A stretch of 64,000 nucleotides of DNA from Setomelanomma holmii (lineage: Eukaryota > Ascomycota > Dothideomycetes > Pleosporales > Phaeosphaeriaceae). Below the pieces are notes generated by a model. The model was not told where the DNA came from. It made no database searches and was given only the letters and a program-made list of their open reading frames with translations. The position numbers and the translations under genes are program-made. Where the stretch lies: contig ML978202.1 of NCBI GenBank assembly GCA_010015745.1, positions 165,413-229,412 on the forward strand, given 5' to 3'. Positions 10,981 through 24,000 of the stretch are shown here, in pieces. Each line of letters opens with the position of its first letter. The first letter of the stretch is position 1.

Positions 10981-11750
10981 ATGTCTTCAACCAACAGCGG
11001 ACCACCAGAATTCAAGCCAGTCATTGCGCAATTTTCTGGAAACTGGTTCGTGAATGGAGGCGGCGTTGCGATCTTCCACCTCGCAAGTAGCCGCGTTGTG
11101 ATATGTAGTGCTGAAGATCGACGTGGCACGAGATACTACTTCCTACCAAAGGGCCGCCGGGATGCCGGGGAAGAGAGTGGACGAGGAGCAGAACGAGAAG
11201 GATATGAGGAAGTATACTTGCTCTCCATCCCCAAAATGACTGGAGTAGTGCTGATGTTTTCCAGAGTGGCTACCATAACCGCCTTCTCCCTCTGCCCATA
11301 CTGCACCGCCAACCCCAGGCCCACCCGCGCATCCATGCAGCACCCATGACCGCCGAACCTGTCTGGATGCAATTCATGCCCCTCGGCACGCGCCAATACG
11401 TGATATACTGGTACATCGCCGAGACACTTCCACCGTCCATCGAAACCGAACTCGAGACAGAGGTCGGCGCGGTGTACAAACCTCCACCTCCGTTTCCGCG
11501 AGACCTGACATTACGGGAGAGGATTAAGATGGAGCCAGAGGGATACGAGCCGCTGCATCATGAAGGCACGGGTGTAGATGAGGAAGAGCAGACGTATGAA
11601 AGTCACCTTGTGAGCGTTGAGGAGGCGGTCAGGAAGTTGGGAAGGAACAGCGTCCAGGCAGATGTGGTGCTGAAGGGGTGGAAGGGGATTCAGGATCGGT
11701 TGGCGATTGAGGATGCGGCTACGTCTTCGAGTCCTGAGGCTATGGCTTGA
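10981..11750 (+). CDS. Nudix hydrolase-domain protein
   Basis: Join 10981-11211, 11265-11750; 238 residues. The Nudix box is completed by splicing: starting at KGRRDAGEES, continuing REGYEE, then SGY after the intron, matching GX5EX7REUXEEXGU. The intron has a GTATAC donor and TTTCCAG acceptor. Nudix enzymes hydrolyse nucleoside diphosphates linked to another moiety; the substrate cannot be told from sequence. The conserved second half (PVWMQFMPLGTRQYVIYWYI) looks like a fungal Nudix subfamily, and the acidic C-terminal third is less constrained. Confidence 0.88.
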
Positions 11751-12131
11751 TCAGGCTGACTTGAGAACGCCCACGCATGCGGACATTGGAACTAATTATC
11801 AAGCTTCAGATGCTACAAGAGCAAATCTCTTGTCAACTTGCCACTATGGCTATGCTGCATGTGAGAGACCAATGAGGCAAAGAGCTCACCTGTTTATCGC
11901 GTTTTTGAGAGCCATCAGCACAGGCTGTGCGCCACCTTCTCCTGTATGGAGAGAGTAGGTTGAACTATACTAATTCCGGCGCTTGCATGTGCGATACATC
12001 GCGCCGCAGCAAGAGGCTTTTGGGGGCCGACGGTCCTTCAGCCTTGTGTTGACCCCGCTGTCTTATACAAGTCTCGCATCCAGCACATCAAGGCTGTAGA
12101 CATGTCTTGGCTATTTCTTCGCGACTAGATT
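11751..12131. other. intergenic
   Basis: 380 bp between same-strand genes; presumed promoter of the DUF6536 gene. Nothing else recognised. Confidence 0.5.
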
Positions 12132-14986
12132 ATGTACGAGTACCACGCTTTGGACCACGATGTGCGAGAAACGGTGGCGCTCGAGAGCCAAGTTGGGTTA
12201 TTCCTTGCACACAAGGCCGCAGATGATGATCGATGCAGCGTTCTCAATCATTCTGATACTGCTTCCTCGAGTGCCACGTTCGTCGCTTCCTCGCCATCTC
12301 TTAACATCTGATTCACCTTCTGCCTTTCCTTTACAAGAAATTACTGACCAGCGCCAGCCGTTGCGCCCAAGGAGACCTCCGTTCGAGAAGCCTTCCAGTT
12401 TTGGCGTACAAGGCGCAAGACCACACTATTCTGTGGCTGCGTGGTAGTTGCTTTGACACTGCTGCTCAACCTTTCCGCCACAGTATATGTCCACCTAAGC
12501 TCGGTCCAGGAAACAGGATCAAAACAGCCTTTGCATCCACGTTTGTTCTTGGGAAGCTGTACTACGGCGCTGAAGCTGAACACTTATGTACACTTCCTGA
12601 TCAACGTGCTTTCGACGCTGATTCTGTCGTCTTCGAACTTGTTCATGCAGCACCTGCTGTCGCCCACAAGGGCAGAAGTGGATAAAGTCCATAAGCAGCA
12701 GCTATGGGTCGCCATTGGAATATACAACTGGGGAAATCTGCGATTCATCAGCTGTCGCAACCGAGTATTGTGGACAGTTCTGGCTTTCTCATCCCTTCCT
12801 TTACACCTTTTGTAAGTTTTCGAAGCACTCACGATCGCGGCCTCTGTGCTAATATTTTCTAGATACAATTCCACTATCTACATGTCGAAGCCGCTAGATG
12901 ATGTTGCAATACATGTCCTAACCCCCTACTTTCTGACCGACGCTCGTGCCGATACCAATCGAGCAGCGGTGATGTACGGATGGCGAAGGGAGCAGTACAT
13001 GAATGGACAAGAGCTATCATATGACGATCGTCATGGAAAACTTCGATGGCAAAAAATAGATGGAGATGGCCTTTTCAACTTCAATGCGGTCTGTACAACC
13101 AACAACTGTACGTCGGTCCAGGAGTACGTCATGAAACAGCAGTACCAGCGCACTATAAAACCTATCGACTGCCTGACAGTGTACTCTGACATCTATAGCA
13201 ATCGGTCAGACGTCATATTCGTGTCAAGCTACGACTACCTCTGGAACTCGTCAACATATATCAACCATCTTGCAAGAAATGGCTCGGAGTGGCTCATCGC
13301 CCCGGATGCAGCAGGGCTTCCCGGCGCTCTCACGAACTCTCTCCTGTTTTCTAAGCGACTGAATAGCCTCAAGCAAGTAAGATTCTGGTTAGGCTACGAC
13401 TGGCTATGCGGAAACACCAACAAATTCGATTGTGGGTACAACTGATGAACCTCTCGAGGTCTTAGCTGAAACACAGACTTACTGAATCGTAGGTCGTCAA
13501 CCAACCTCATGGATCCAGAGCCCATCGATTGCCGATGACTGGAACATACTCGGATGGAAAATTGACCAGTGCCTTGTCAGTGATATACCTTTAGAGAATA
13601 AGTGCTCAGTAAGCTACTCGCTCGAAATCATGATAGGTGCGTTGTGCAAAACAACTCATCTCGAACACATGCTGATTCATGTAGTGGTCTGCTGCGTAAA
13701 CTTCCTCAAGCTGGCGTGTATGCTATACAGTATCACAAATCTGTCCGACGAGGGCCCTACTACCAAACCGTTATCAACAACTGGCGACGCTATCGCGTCT
13801 TTCCTCACGATCGAAACCAGGAACTTGGGCTTAACCGCAAAGACCGACTTATCACAGGAGGGATACTCTTGGTCTGATGAACGAACAAGCAGATGGTCCC
13901 CTGTTTATTCGAGATGGTTTCGCCTAGTATCGAAAATGCGACTCAGTTTGACATTTGGATTGTAAGTTTTTCAGCTTCATTGAGCTTGTAGTAGCTTACA
14001 GGAGAAGAGAGGCCTTGTGCTTATTTTGGGCGGTTCTCTGTTCATGAACCAAGGCTTCGAAATCATCAAAGATAGGGCAGGTTCCGGGAGATACATTCTA
14101 GAGATGGAATTTGGAGCTGCGGACCAAAACGCCTTTCTGCAGCTTGGACTATCGATCGTACAAGAGAGCCGCAGTATGCAAGATCTCAAGAGAAAATGTG
14201 CAGAGGGATGCTGACCATTGAACAGCCTCTATGATGCGCGGTTTCCTAGCCATCGTCCTCTTTGCCAATACGTGGCAGCTACTGATCTCGCTGCAATACA
14301 TATGTACCAACGCCCTTCTCACATGCTTTTACGTGGAGTCAGAATGGCAAGGTTATGGCACGAAGCGGAAGAGCCTTCGTGTCAGCTCACCTCTCGGGAA
14401 GCAACGCTCTACGTACTTTCTTTCGCTACCTTGGCGCTACGCACTGCCTCTTACGGCCACGTTCACGATACTTCACTGGACACTCTCGCAGTCTATGTTC
14501 TTGACGGTCATCGCAGTGAACAACTCGGGAGGACTTGCCAGTGAGCTGCTCTTCCTGGGAACTAGCCCAAAACCGCTGATGCTGAGTAAATCACAACACT
14601 TGACTAGATTTCAGAGAGGCAACTAACAGTTGTTAGCTGTGGCTATCGGAGGACTTCTGCTTCTCGTGTTCGCCGGTATATGCCTACGAATATGCAAGGG
14701 AGTGTTGCCGCAAGGAGGTAGCTGTAGTGCCATCATCAGTGCAGCATGCCATAGACCCGAAGAGGATCGCGACGCCGCACTGAAGCCCGTCCAGTGGGGT
14801 GAGGTCCACGCTGTGGAGCTGAAAGCGTTAATATCGACTGCGCATGCGGCTCGACAACTCGATGAACACAAAATTCCAGCCACTGCTGATTACGCCGTCG
14901 AAGATACCGGATTTCAACGTCCTGGTCATTGTTGCTTTACTAGCTACAATGTCACCCACCCAAATGAGGGAAGACAGTATTGTTGA
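12132..14986 (+). CDS. DUF6536-type multi-pass membrane protein
   Basis: Proposed eight-exon join 12132-12270, 12352-12811, 12863-13431, 13493-13636, 13685-13961, 13992-14173, 14226-14585, 14637-14986; phases close to 826 residues. The N-terminal domain has the DUF6536 pattern: WRTRRKTTLF, a hydrophobic helix, then GSCTTALKLNTYVHFLINVL, SPTRAEVDK, NLRFISCRN and PLHLLYNSTIY. Later parts carry long hydrophobic segments and the motif SPLGKQRSTYFLSLPWRYAL, ending near CCFTSYNV. It is probably an integral membrane protein of unknown function. The weakest joins are the first (GTGCCA donor) and the fifth intron, only 30 bp, chosen because it is the only one keeping GLVLILGGSLF in frame. Confidence 0.8.
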
Positions 14987-15802
14987 AAATCTTAGCCAAT
15001 GGTCGGCAGGACATCGAAACCCACCAGAGCAGGGTCATCTCCTTCCAGAAGCATTCTTAGCGTCATTGGGGGGCCTGAGTCTATACGAGCCCTCTACCAC
15101 AATGAGAAAGTATTCATGCTCTCTTTCGAGTCAGGTATGCTGTGGCGCGTGCGCTGCGCATCCCACATTGACCAAACATTGTGAGAATCTGTGCCCGCTT
15201 CCCTCATCCTTTACGGAAAGGAAAGCCTGGCTTTTCTGTTTAGCAGAAGCGCGTATGTCTCCAAAAACTTCTCCTCTCTCTAGTATCTGTTCGTAAACGT
15301 CTTTGAAGTCATACAGGGCTCTTCGAGAGAATGATCTACGAGGGCCGTCTTTGTGAGCAGACATGGCATGTTGCGAGGGCCGATGCATCTGAGAGTCGCC
15401 TGGCGCTTTAGTCCTCCTTTGAAAGTCAATCCCGATATTTGATGCACCCCACTACATGTGTATTAACGTTGGGTCCATGAACCGCACTCTTCGTGAACCT
15501 TGGGAGGTTGTTGAGAAGCGCATGCCTTCAGTACCGTGGTCGACGGGTTATTGATCCAGATAATCGACTTCTCCTCAAATATGCTTCGCTTTTTGGCAAC
15601 CCTAGTCAAAGATGTGGTATCATGTTGGATGGCAGTATCAGATGAGCTAATGCATGATTCAGTTGCGCTATAAATTCTCAAATGCAGGGAAATCACTTCT
15701 TACCACGGTGAATATCTATTTGTAGGCATCATCCCTTCAGGGATTTGAACTTCATCTTCGCAAATAGCTCGGACTTCAGATCAGATTAAATTTACGACAA
15801 AA
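14987..15802. other. intergenic, no gene seen
   Basis: About 815 bp. Short frames only, none with family resemblance. Confidence 0.5.
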
Positions 15803-16537
15803 ATGCAGTTCTTCCTATCCCTCCTCCTCTCAGCTTTCATGCTGATCAGCGCCAGTGTTGGCTGCGCGGTAGGCATCTGTGATTCTCGCTTCAAAGCGAC
15901 ATAACACTAATCAATACAGCCCGCAGCTGAGGTCATCCAAGACTGCGCAAAGCCGGTCCACGAATAATTCGGCAGCCAATGCCTCCGGCCAGCGGTCAAC
16001 TTCACCAACCAAGACGCTGGCTCGGCTTCACGGTGCTTCTGCACCGACAAGGACGCAGCGGAAAAGTACTGGCGCTGCTTCTACAGGAACGTTGTGCCTT
16101 GCGTCAACAGTCCAGGCGCAATGCAAGCCATCTTCGGTACACTCACTAATTCCCTTTCACCTCCACTCCATTCACATACTAACGATGCATAGATGAGGAG
16201 TGGGCATGGCGTGCAAGCAGACGCCTGCTATGCATGGACGACTGGAAGCCGAATCCCCTGTAGGCTTTGATCGAGGAGGATGAAAACGTCATCTTCGAGC
16301 AGAGCTACAACCGGAGCTGGAAAGGTAAGCTGTCCATGTACAAATTGAATGGGGAACATACACTGACTGCGTACCTACACCTCTGCAGTGCAATACGCCT
16401 ACGACTACCTTCCGGAACTGGGCGACAAGTGCGCCAACCTTACGCAGCCTGCCGTGACGGAGGTCAGGAATCGCACGAAAGAGGCGAAGCCGTCGTCGGC
16501 CGGTATTTTCTGGCAGAATGCGACGGATGCGGCTTGA
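15803..16537 (+). pseudogene. small secreted Cys-containing protein with two in-frame stops
   Basis: A four-exon model (15803-15868, 15920-16136, 16193-16324, 16389-16537) has good introns (GTAGGC, GTACAC, GTAAGC donors; CAG/TAG acceptors) and keeps one phase over 188 codons to a TGA at 16535. It begins with a clear signal peptide (MQFFLSLLLSAFMLISASVG, cleavage near Ala22). The body has spaced cysteines (DCAKP, FCTDKD, RCFYRN, PCVNS, DKCANL) and N-glycosylation sites. Two codons are stops: TAA at 15965-15967 and TAG at 16261-16263. Either the gene is dead, with intact splice sites, or the stops are read through. The first stop would leave only 37 residues. I do not recognise the family. Confidence 0.75.
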
Positions 16538-19085
16538 GTTTGCGGCTGTCGGTAACGGCGGGAGGCTTGAAAATAGACAGGGGTCTAGTTTGGAGTGTTT
16601 TTCTTTTGTTTAGTGGGTAGCTGTGGTGAACATCTAGCCGGTTACCCAGACGGATAGGCAGTGGATAGGGGTCCTCTACGAATCATAGATTCACTGTAAG
16701 TTAGCCTAGGTAGAATATTTCGTGGTTTGGGAGACATGTGACTATCCTCATAATACTCTCGTGTTGTATTCCATCACAGACAACAGTATCTGGATTCATA
16801 AAGGACTCCACTAGCCCTAGAACACGATAAGGACGTCGCAAGCTGTTCGTATGTGCGCTACCATTTGCATTTCGCTCAAATCTCCTCAACTCTTCTAGCT
16901 TGCTTATGAGTATCGGCCGTCTCCGCACCCAACGCACCCCCATCCACCATCTCCACACAAAACCTGCTGGCTGATGCGCCCACTCTCGGTAGCATCTCTA
17001 TCGATCGTGGCCGGCACATATAGGCACCCACCAGACGCACCTGTGCACGTACAGAAATGTCCAAGTACCGAACTGCAGACCTATATTGGATTAGAGAAGC
17101 TATTGGTCCGCTTGCAAGAACATACCGGTACCTTACCGGCGATCATATATCCCAGGATCGCCACACCAACGCAACCATCAACGGTCCCAGAACTCTTACG
17201 GCTGAACTGGCTAAATAGCTTTGCCTGCTCTCCACACGAGCAGGGACTTGCAATCAATACGAAGGGTAATTGTGACAAGCAAGAAACTTCAAGATCGCGA
17301 TGCAAGAGCGACTCGACGCATCGTGGCCAGTATCTGAATAAATGTTCGAGTCATGCTGTGGTTTGGATACATGTGGGCCGATATGTGGGTCAATATGCAT
17401 TTATATTAATTGAACCGCTGTGGGGTACATTGATTGCTGGCACGCGGAATATAGGATAGTGGTGGGAATATTTATGGTAGCGAGGATGCGCATGGATGCG
17501 TGACCGTTGCGTGATAGATGAGGCGCATGGGGCTAGAAGGAAAGTTGGAGACATCGTAGGTGTATTGCATGAGGTCCGGACTAAAGTCTTGCGAGAGTGA
17601 CCGTGTCGTGCGAGATGCGCGTGTTGGCGCAAAGAAGAGAATAAGTGCGCAAATACGAGCGTGAGACTACCATGAAGGTCTCGTCGCATCGATCATGGTA
17701 TACCGGTACAAGGGCGGTTTTGGTCAATAGAATCTGTGGACGTCGTGAGTGGAATCAGTAGGTGATTAGGTGTGTCTGGGGAGTCGCGAACGTCAAAATT
17801 CGAGCAAGCAGTGCCCAGCGCATAACGTGATCTCACACTTCCAAGAGTACCTGTTTACGCACAAGTTTCGTGGCGACACAAAATTCTCCTCAAAGTCGCA
17901 CTACATCGTGCGATACATTCCCCAAGCCTCAAAGCAAAACCCTGTTCTCATCGTCCCTCATCACTGCGAGTTTCCACATCGCCAGGCCCGTCCCGCTCTC
18001 CCTCTTCATCGTCCTGCACCGGATCTCCTCACAAGCTCCGAGATTCACAATTATCCGGCTACATACATACGCATACCCAGCTACGTACATACGAGAAGGT
18101 ACATTCGCGTTCCGCATTCCATACACGATAACGGAGACCAGACGCTGATATCCAATCGATGTCCGGCGCAGATCTGCTTCAAATGGATCGGAAGACGCAT
18201 GCAGATGCTGGATGAATGATCATCGAGGACGCGATGCGCATGCTTCCGCATTTGCGTCTCAACAGCATGAGACGGACACGATCCATACAGACCCGGTGCG
18301 TGGATCTACATCCGAAAGCTTGAAAGGTAGCGGAATCTGTGGCCGTGGAGCTCGGGACGCGTAGACGAGTTGCAGATAAGTGGGCGGGTAGCCTTTGACG
18401 TTGTGCGCTTCATGCAGCTGCGCAACCTGTTGTGGAGAATCGGAGCGTGATCCCTCGTGAACGCGTGTTGTGGGCAGTGCTGCAGGTACTGAAAGAGGTG
18501 GTACGCATTGTTGTCACACAAGCCCTGCTCATGTGCTGGTGTTGCATTGATGAGGGAGGAGTTGCATGACATTCCTCACTCGAGCGTAAGAGGTTGGGCA
18601 GGATTGAACATGTGACAATTTCTAGGAAATCAACTGACAGGCAAGAAACGACGATACTGTGAAACTGGGAGGGAAATGATGTTGTGTGTGTTTGTAATTC
18701 AGGATATATACAACATTGCTCTTCTTTCCCCGTGCCACAACGCCATCGCAAGACTCAAAGGAACGTGACTGGGGACATGGATGCATTCGTGTGTGCAACT
18801 GAGCCATTTCTACCTAACGGGCTCGTCCACCCAGGTTTTATCTTCATACCACAAAGATGCAAGGAGTGTAGGATAACAAGGACGACATGGTCGTAACGAA
18901 AGGAATGGTAATGTGTACAAGGAAGGTCTAAAGTGCGAGATATTTCGAGTCCCATAATATCCAACGCTACTCGAAATAGATGGCGGAAAAACAGTGCAGA
19001 GACAACGCTGAAGTCGAGTGACTGGTTCGTGACGAGAGGGTATACCGAAGATAGACAGGCTGGACGTGAGACGCGGTGGTGACGT
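16538..19085. other. 2.5-kb gene-poor stretch
   Basis: Frames of up to 160 codons occur (for example 16974-17459 +) but have no domain, no splice logic and skewed composition. No tRNA or repeat array seen. Confidence 0.5.
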
Positions 19086-21018
19086 CTACCACGAGAAAGA
19101 CTCCTCGCGGAAGTCGACGTTCCACTGCAGCTCACGGTTGCGGACTGCGCGGCGAAGCTCGTCAGCCAACGAGCCAGTACCGCATGTGCTCACACACGCA
19201 GCGCCGATGCCCTCCTGCATCTCTTGGTCAACAAGACTCTGCACATTCGGGCGACCCGGGAACATTTGCACGCTCGACGAGGGCGAGTGGATCTCGCCTT
19301 GTCTTCGTGGGCGGGTGACGAAGAGCAGGATCTTGAGAATCTCACGACGGCGGGGCATTGCCAGGATTTGTGTCATCCATGTGCGGATCCACTCGAGATG
19401 CTCTGGCGATTGAATGATCCAGACAAGAGTCAAGCGACGGGTAGCGACAGTGCCGTTTGCGTAACCGGCGACAATATCACGCACGTGGGGAACCTGGTGG
19501 GTGATACCGATACCAGCAGCCCATAGCATGACTGTGCCGTAGGAGCTGAGATCCTCGCCACCTGCAGAATGATGTTAGCGTGAGTTCAAGTATTGGTTTA
19601 ATCTTATAGTAGATTGCAGAGTCTGGGGAAAAGCATCGGTACTTACCATATGGTCCCTCCATGAATGCTGAAGTTGAGAATCTGCCGGCAGCAGACAGAT
19701 CAGCCTTCTTGAATAGCTTGTCTGTGAAACCGGTTCGTCGGCGGATGATGAAAGTCAAGCTAGTCTTGTTGTTGCTGTGCTCGAGGATGTCTTGACGGTT
19801 CATGGGAAGGCCCTTCTCATCAGTGAGGGACGAGATGGAATTAAGATCCTCCTCTTCTTCGCTCCAAGCGACCGAGAAAGGGTGGTTGGTCCATAGACCG
19901 ATGGAAGGCATGTACAGGTACGCGTGTTGACCGGGGCGGAATCGCCATGGGCGGGCCATTTTCACGGTGACGCGAAGAGCGTCACCAGGAAGAACCTCGA
20001 CATCGGCCTTGGTACCACCATTGCCGACATTGCCGTAAGCTAGGCGAACGAAGCGGATGGTGCGCTCCATGGCCCAGAGGGCAACGACTCCGTAGAGCAT
20101 GAGTTGTTGAGGGCGGCCATTCAAGTGGACCCATACAGCACCAAGAGCGAGCGCAGCACCAACAATGTGGCCGTGCAGAAACACCTCATAAAAGGAGTGG
20201 CGCACCGGTGATGGCGACTGGATCAGGAGGAAGACAAAGGCAACGGTTCCCTGTGTCGTTTGTTAGTCGCAATCTACGGATGAGACAATGCTTTGGCTTA
20301 CAATAAAACCGGTCATGATGAACGTGCTAGTCGTGATTGATTTTTGGATGGTCATCCAGCCGACGGTCGCTCCCTTCTGGTGGATCTTGTTGGCCATCCA
20401 GCAGACGGTATGGGCAATAGCCTCGAGTACTACGATACGTCCGAACCAGCGATGGATCAGGTTCATGGTATCGAAGGAGATACCAGTGAGCTTGATGATG
20501 GGGTTGTTGCGGCCAGCGAGGAGGAAAAGTGGGATCATATTGATGACTGCCATGATTCCAGAACGGCTAAGGAGCTCGTTGGCGCCCGCTGAGAAATTGC
20601 TGTAGTCAATCTTCCACACGCAGAATCCAACATTTACGGCAAAGTAGCCCACAAGAAAGAAAGTCTGGAGACGGCTGGGTAGGGTTCCGATGCCAATGGC
20701 TGATGACATCTTGAACTCGCGGTGGTGACGAGTGCGGAAGAGTGGCGCGTCGAGGCATGACTTCTTGAATCGTGCGTAGTAGTAGTTAGGCTGTGCAAAG
20801 TACCGTTGTGTCTCGTTTCCTAGGCATGATACGGTCCGTACGTAGCGAGCAAAGAAAAGGCAGACCTGGTAGAGGGTGAAGACAGCGATGAAGCACCACC
20901 AGATGCGACCCAGGAAGTTTTGAACGTCGATATTCTCCAGTCCTGCGCTCGGGTCCTCACCGCCATGTCCTCCTCCTGCGCGCTTGAGAAGACCTCCCAA
21001 GGCTTGGTTGAAAGTCAT
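19086..21018 (-). CDS. ferric-chelate reductase-type transmembrane flavocytochrome (FRE family)
   Basis: Join 21018-20302, 20250-19647, 19561-19086; 598 residues; introns GTAAGC..ACAG and GTAAGT..GCAG. An N-terminal hydrophobic segment (WWCFIAVFTLYQVCLFF) is followed by the ferric-reductase transmembrane core, with histidines in HRWFGRIVVLEAIAHTVCW and HGHIVGAALALGAVWVH suited to bind two hemes. Then comes an FAD-binding motif (RPGQHAYLYMPS and NHPFSVAW) and an NADPH-binding region (EGPYGG and MLWAAGIGIT). The family moves electrons from cytosolic NADPH across the membrane to reduce Fe(III) or Cu(II) for uptake. Whether the target is iron, copper or a siderophore cannot be told. It stands alone between large gaps with no permease or ferroxidase beside it. 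Confidence 0.92.
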
Positions 21019-24000
21019 GATTGAGGTGGTGAAGATAGACAGACGTTGGTAATCAGCTGTCCAAAGGGAAGGTTAGATTTTAGCAAGCGTCGTACCGCGG
21101 AAGGAGCGGTCTAGAAGATCTTCTTAAGGATCCGGGGTAGTTGATGCGCTATGCTCGGTGAGGATTCGTGATATGTAGAGACTGGTATCTGTCTTGGCCA
21201 GCAAACGACAGAAGCGGTACGGTGACACCCGCAAAAGTAAAACGTCCAGATCGGTAAGGAGTGGTGACCGGGGCGCTGCCTTGGATGAGGGTGAATGTGT
21301 GTTGTGATCACGGCTGCTCTGGCAGGTTGGACGACCCTGGGCAACTGGGTGTAGATGCGGGACACAGGGGCTGCCGACAGGCGCAATGCAAGCGCAGTAA
21401 ACGTCGGAGGCAGTGTTGACAGTGCTCGTTTGCATCAAGAATGGGTCGTGTCAATCTATGGTACGAAGCAAGGGCAGGGTCGGCGTGCAGGTGACAGAAT
21501 GCAGCCAAAATCGGAAGAATTGGCTGGCGACGATGATAGGTCCTCCGTCGTAAATCCTCAACCAGGGGATATATTGCAAAAAGCCGACGGGGAAGCGAGG
21601 CCTGGCACGCGACAAATGGACACGAAGAGAAGGGTATTTGGCTGTAAAAGAACGACTGGAGTGAACGAGTGTGAGAGAGGAAGAGAGCGACGGCGCCGCG
21701 TGGGCCTGGTGGGTAAGAAAGGGAGGTTGAGTTTGATTATCGCGGGCTATCTTAGGGCATGGCGGGGCATGATTGGCGGATGCCCATGGGGCGCTAGACA
21801 GGGGTTTGCCCCAGGAGGCTTGCATGGAGCCGCTTCCCATTTGGCGCAGGCTCACGGACATTGAAACGCGGCGCCCAAGCCACATGCGGATCTAGAGAAT
21901 CGTTGTTTCATCACTCCGAACGAATTGTCCTCACCTCGACGCTGTAGGCTGCGTCATCGCACTGAATGACTGGCCTTGCCTCGACATATGGAGCTTTCGA
22001 CGCATTGATTGATTCACGACAGCCCCAGGCAAGAGAGCAGGTTGCGTCCACTGTCTTGCAACGGTTATCGGCACTTGTGCCGCTCTCAGAGCCTCAGATC
22101 CAGGCAGTCCTTTCGTGATTTGCGGCTCATCAATCTGCGAGCGCCTCCACGCCCGGCAGGTCATAGCACGACAGCACTCTTTATGGACGGGCCGACATGC
22201 ACGGTGGTTATGCGGCGGCGCAGTGAAAGTAGCGAGTCTCCAATATCGTTCCTTAACCTCAGCACCAGGATCTAGAAGGACTTCCCTGAGCGTTCTGGCC
22301 GGCATAACGGATCACGCGGTACAGATACCGAGCTTGTTGGTAAAGCTTGACAGAGCATGGACGCGAAACATCGAGTAGCTAGTCCGTCATGCCCGGGTGC
22401 TTTGAGCCAGCAACCCAGCTTCTGGGAATGATTCTGTTGGCTATCACTGTCAGTTCCCGTTCCGGCGGACCCGTCTCAGTCTCAGGCGCCGACATCAGAA
22501 GCCATGATCGTACGAACTGTACACGCGACTATCACTTGTTGTCTCAGAGCACTTGCCGTGAAGCGAGAAACAAGCATCGCCAAACTCAGCATGACGGCTA
22601 TGATCTGGGGAAGGCATGCTGAATTTGAGGTTGAGGCATCCTCCACCATCAACACGCTTTGATTCGGCCTTGCAGGTGACGCGTTCGGATGGCAGCTCCA
22701 GACCTTTGTAACACCAGCCGCCCTCTCAGCTCAGAGGTGTGCAGTGGTACGTACGTCCTCATGTGACACTCGCTAATCTGTCGAGTACGACCAAGATACC
22801 ATCATGCGCCCGTTATCGTAGACTTCACCTCCACCTGCACTTCTTCACAGTCCGAGGCCTGATATCTTTACGGAACTGATATCATCCACGGCAAATCTTG
22901 CGAAAAAGCCAGTCTGCAAGCCAGCTGCGCAATTCGACATGGCCACTTCAAGCAAGAATGCATTTAACCCAGGCTGCAGGACCTCAACCCGGTTTTAGCC
23001 TGTGCACAGCAGCGTGGAGCATGCAGAAACGACAACTAGAATTTGAAATGAGCTGAAAGCTTCAGCGAAGCGGAAAAATTATCTTCATGGTGGTCGCAGA
23101 CCTAGGTACAGTCTGCCAGACGAGTATGCGCATGCAAAGACAGATCTCCACCACCCGATCGTGATGCTGTGTCAGTGCCTGTCCACATTCCTCTCAGGAA
23201 CTGGATCGGGTCCGCACGCAGGAAAGAAAAGCCGAAAGGTTTTGCTTGTTGCAAAACGTCAAGGGCCGCTGACAGAAATGACCGACGTTTCAAGCAGATG
23301 ACGAATCTCCGCTATGGCCCCACGGTCTCCAAACCTGGTCAACGGTCCCGCGCCCAGCCAGCGTCTCGAGAGCCTGGATCCTTATCGCTCTTTGATAAAG
23401 GGACGGTGAGCGCATAGAGGCACTCTGCCATCCCGCATCTGCGACAAGCCGTCGCAAGTCGTGAGCGCTACAAACAGGTCATCTCTCAGCGCTTGCGATG
23501 GCCATAAGATCCGGAGCAGGCGCTTTGAACAACACCAGCACCTGGGCAACAGCACCAAATAAACTTACTCCATCGCCAAGATCGACGATGCAGTCTTGGA
23601 AATAAAGCCTCAGCCTGATCTCTCATCCTGCCGCGCCTGTAGAATATCATGGCAGCGGCACAGCCTTCCCCAAGCGATTTGCGATCCGCATCGTCAAATC
23701 TCCTTCTCGTTTCCTCCAACGCTCGCTATCTCGCTTCATGGGCCAGTCAGCTGGGGGTGTGGCGCATGCATGTCAGACTTCCGTGCAGGACGTTCCTGCG
23801 TGCGGCGTTGGTCGACACGCTAAGATCTGGCCAACGCAAGGAACGAGATCGGTCCTTTTGTTATCGACCAAGTCTGGTGAGCGTCGATGCCTTCGAAGAT
23901 GGCTACACAGCAAACCTCGCTTGACGAGAAATGTTATGCCCTATGGTCTAATGTACGGGTCGTTCGCTGATATTGAGAAATGCGCGAGATGGTATCACAT

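Noticed and set aside
15131..15388. Minus-strand 85-codon frame between the DUF6536 and secreted-protein genes
   Set aside because: No motif, and it overlaps equally open plus-strand frames.
16974..17459. 161-codon plus-strand frame in the gene-poor region
   Set aside because: No recognisable motif, no splice context, and composition typical of random open sequence.
21355..21864. 169-codon plus-strand frame upstream of the reductase
   Set aside because: Arg/Gly-rich, contradicted by an equally long opposite-strand frame, no family resemblance.
23649..23924. 91-codon frame starting MAAAQPSPSDLRS
   Set aside because: The start looks gene-like but the rest is featureless and no exon partner was found.
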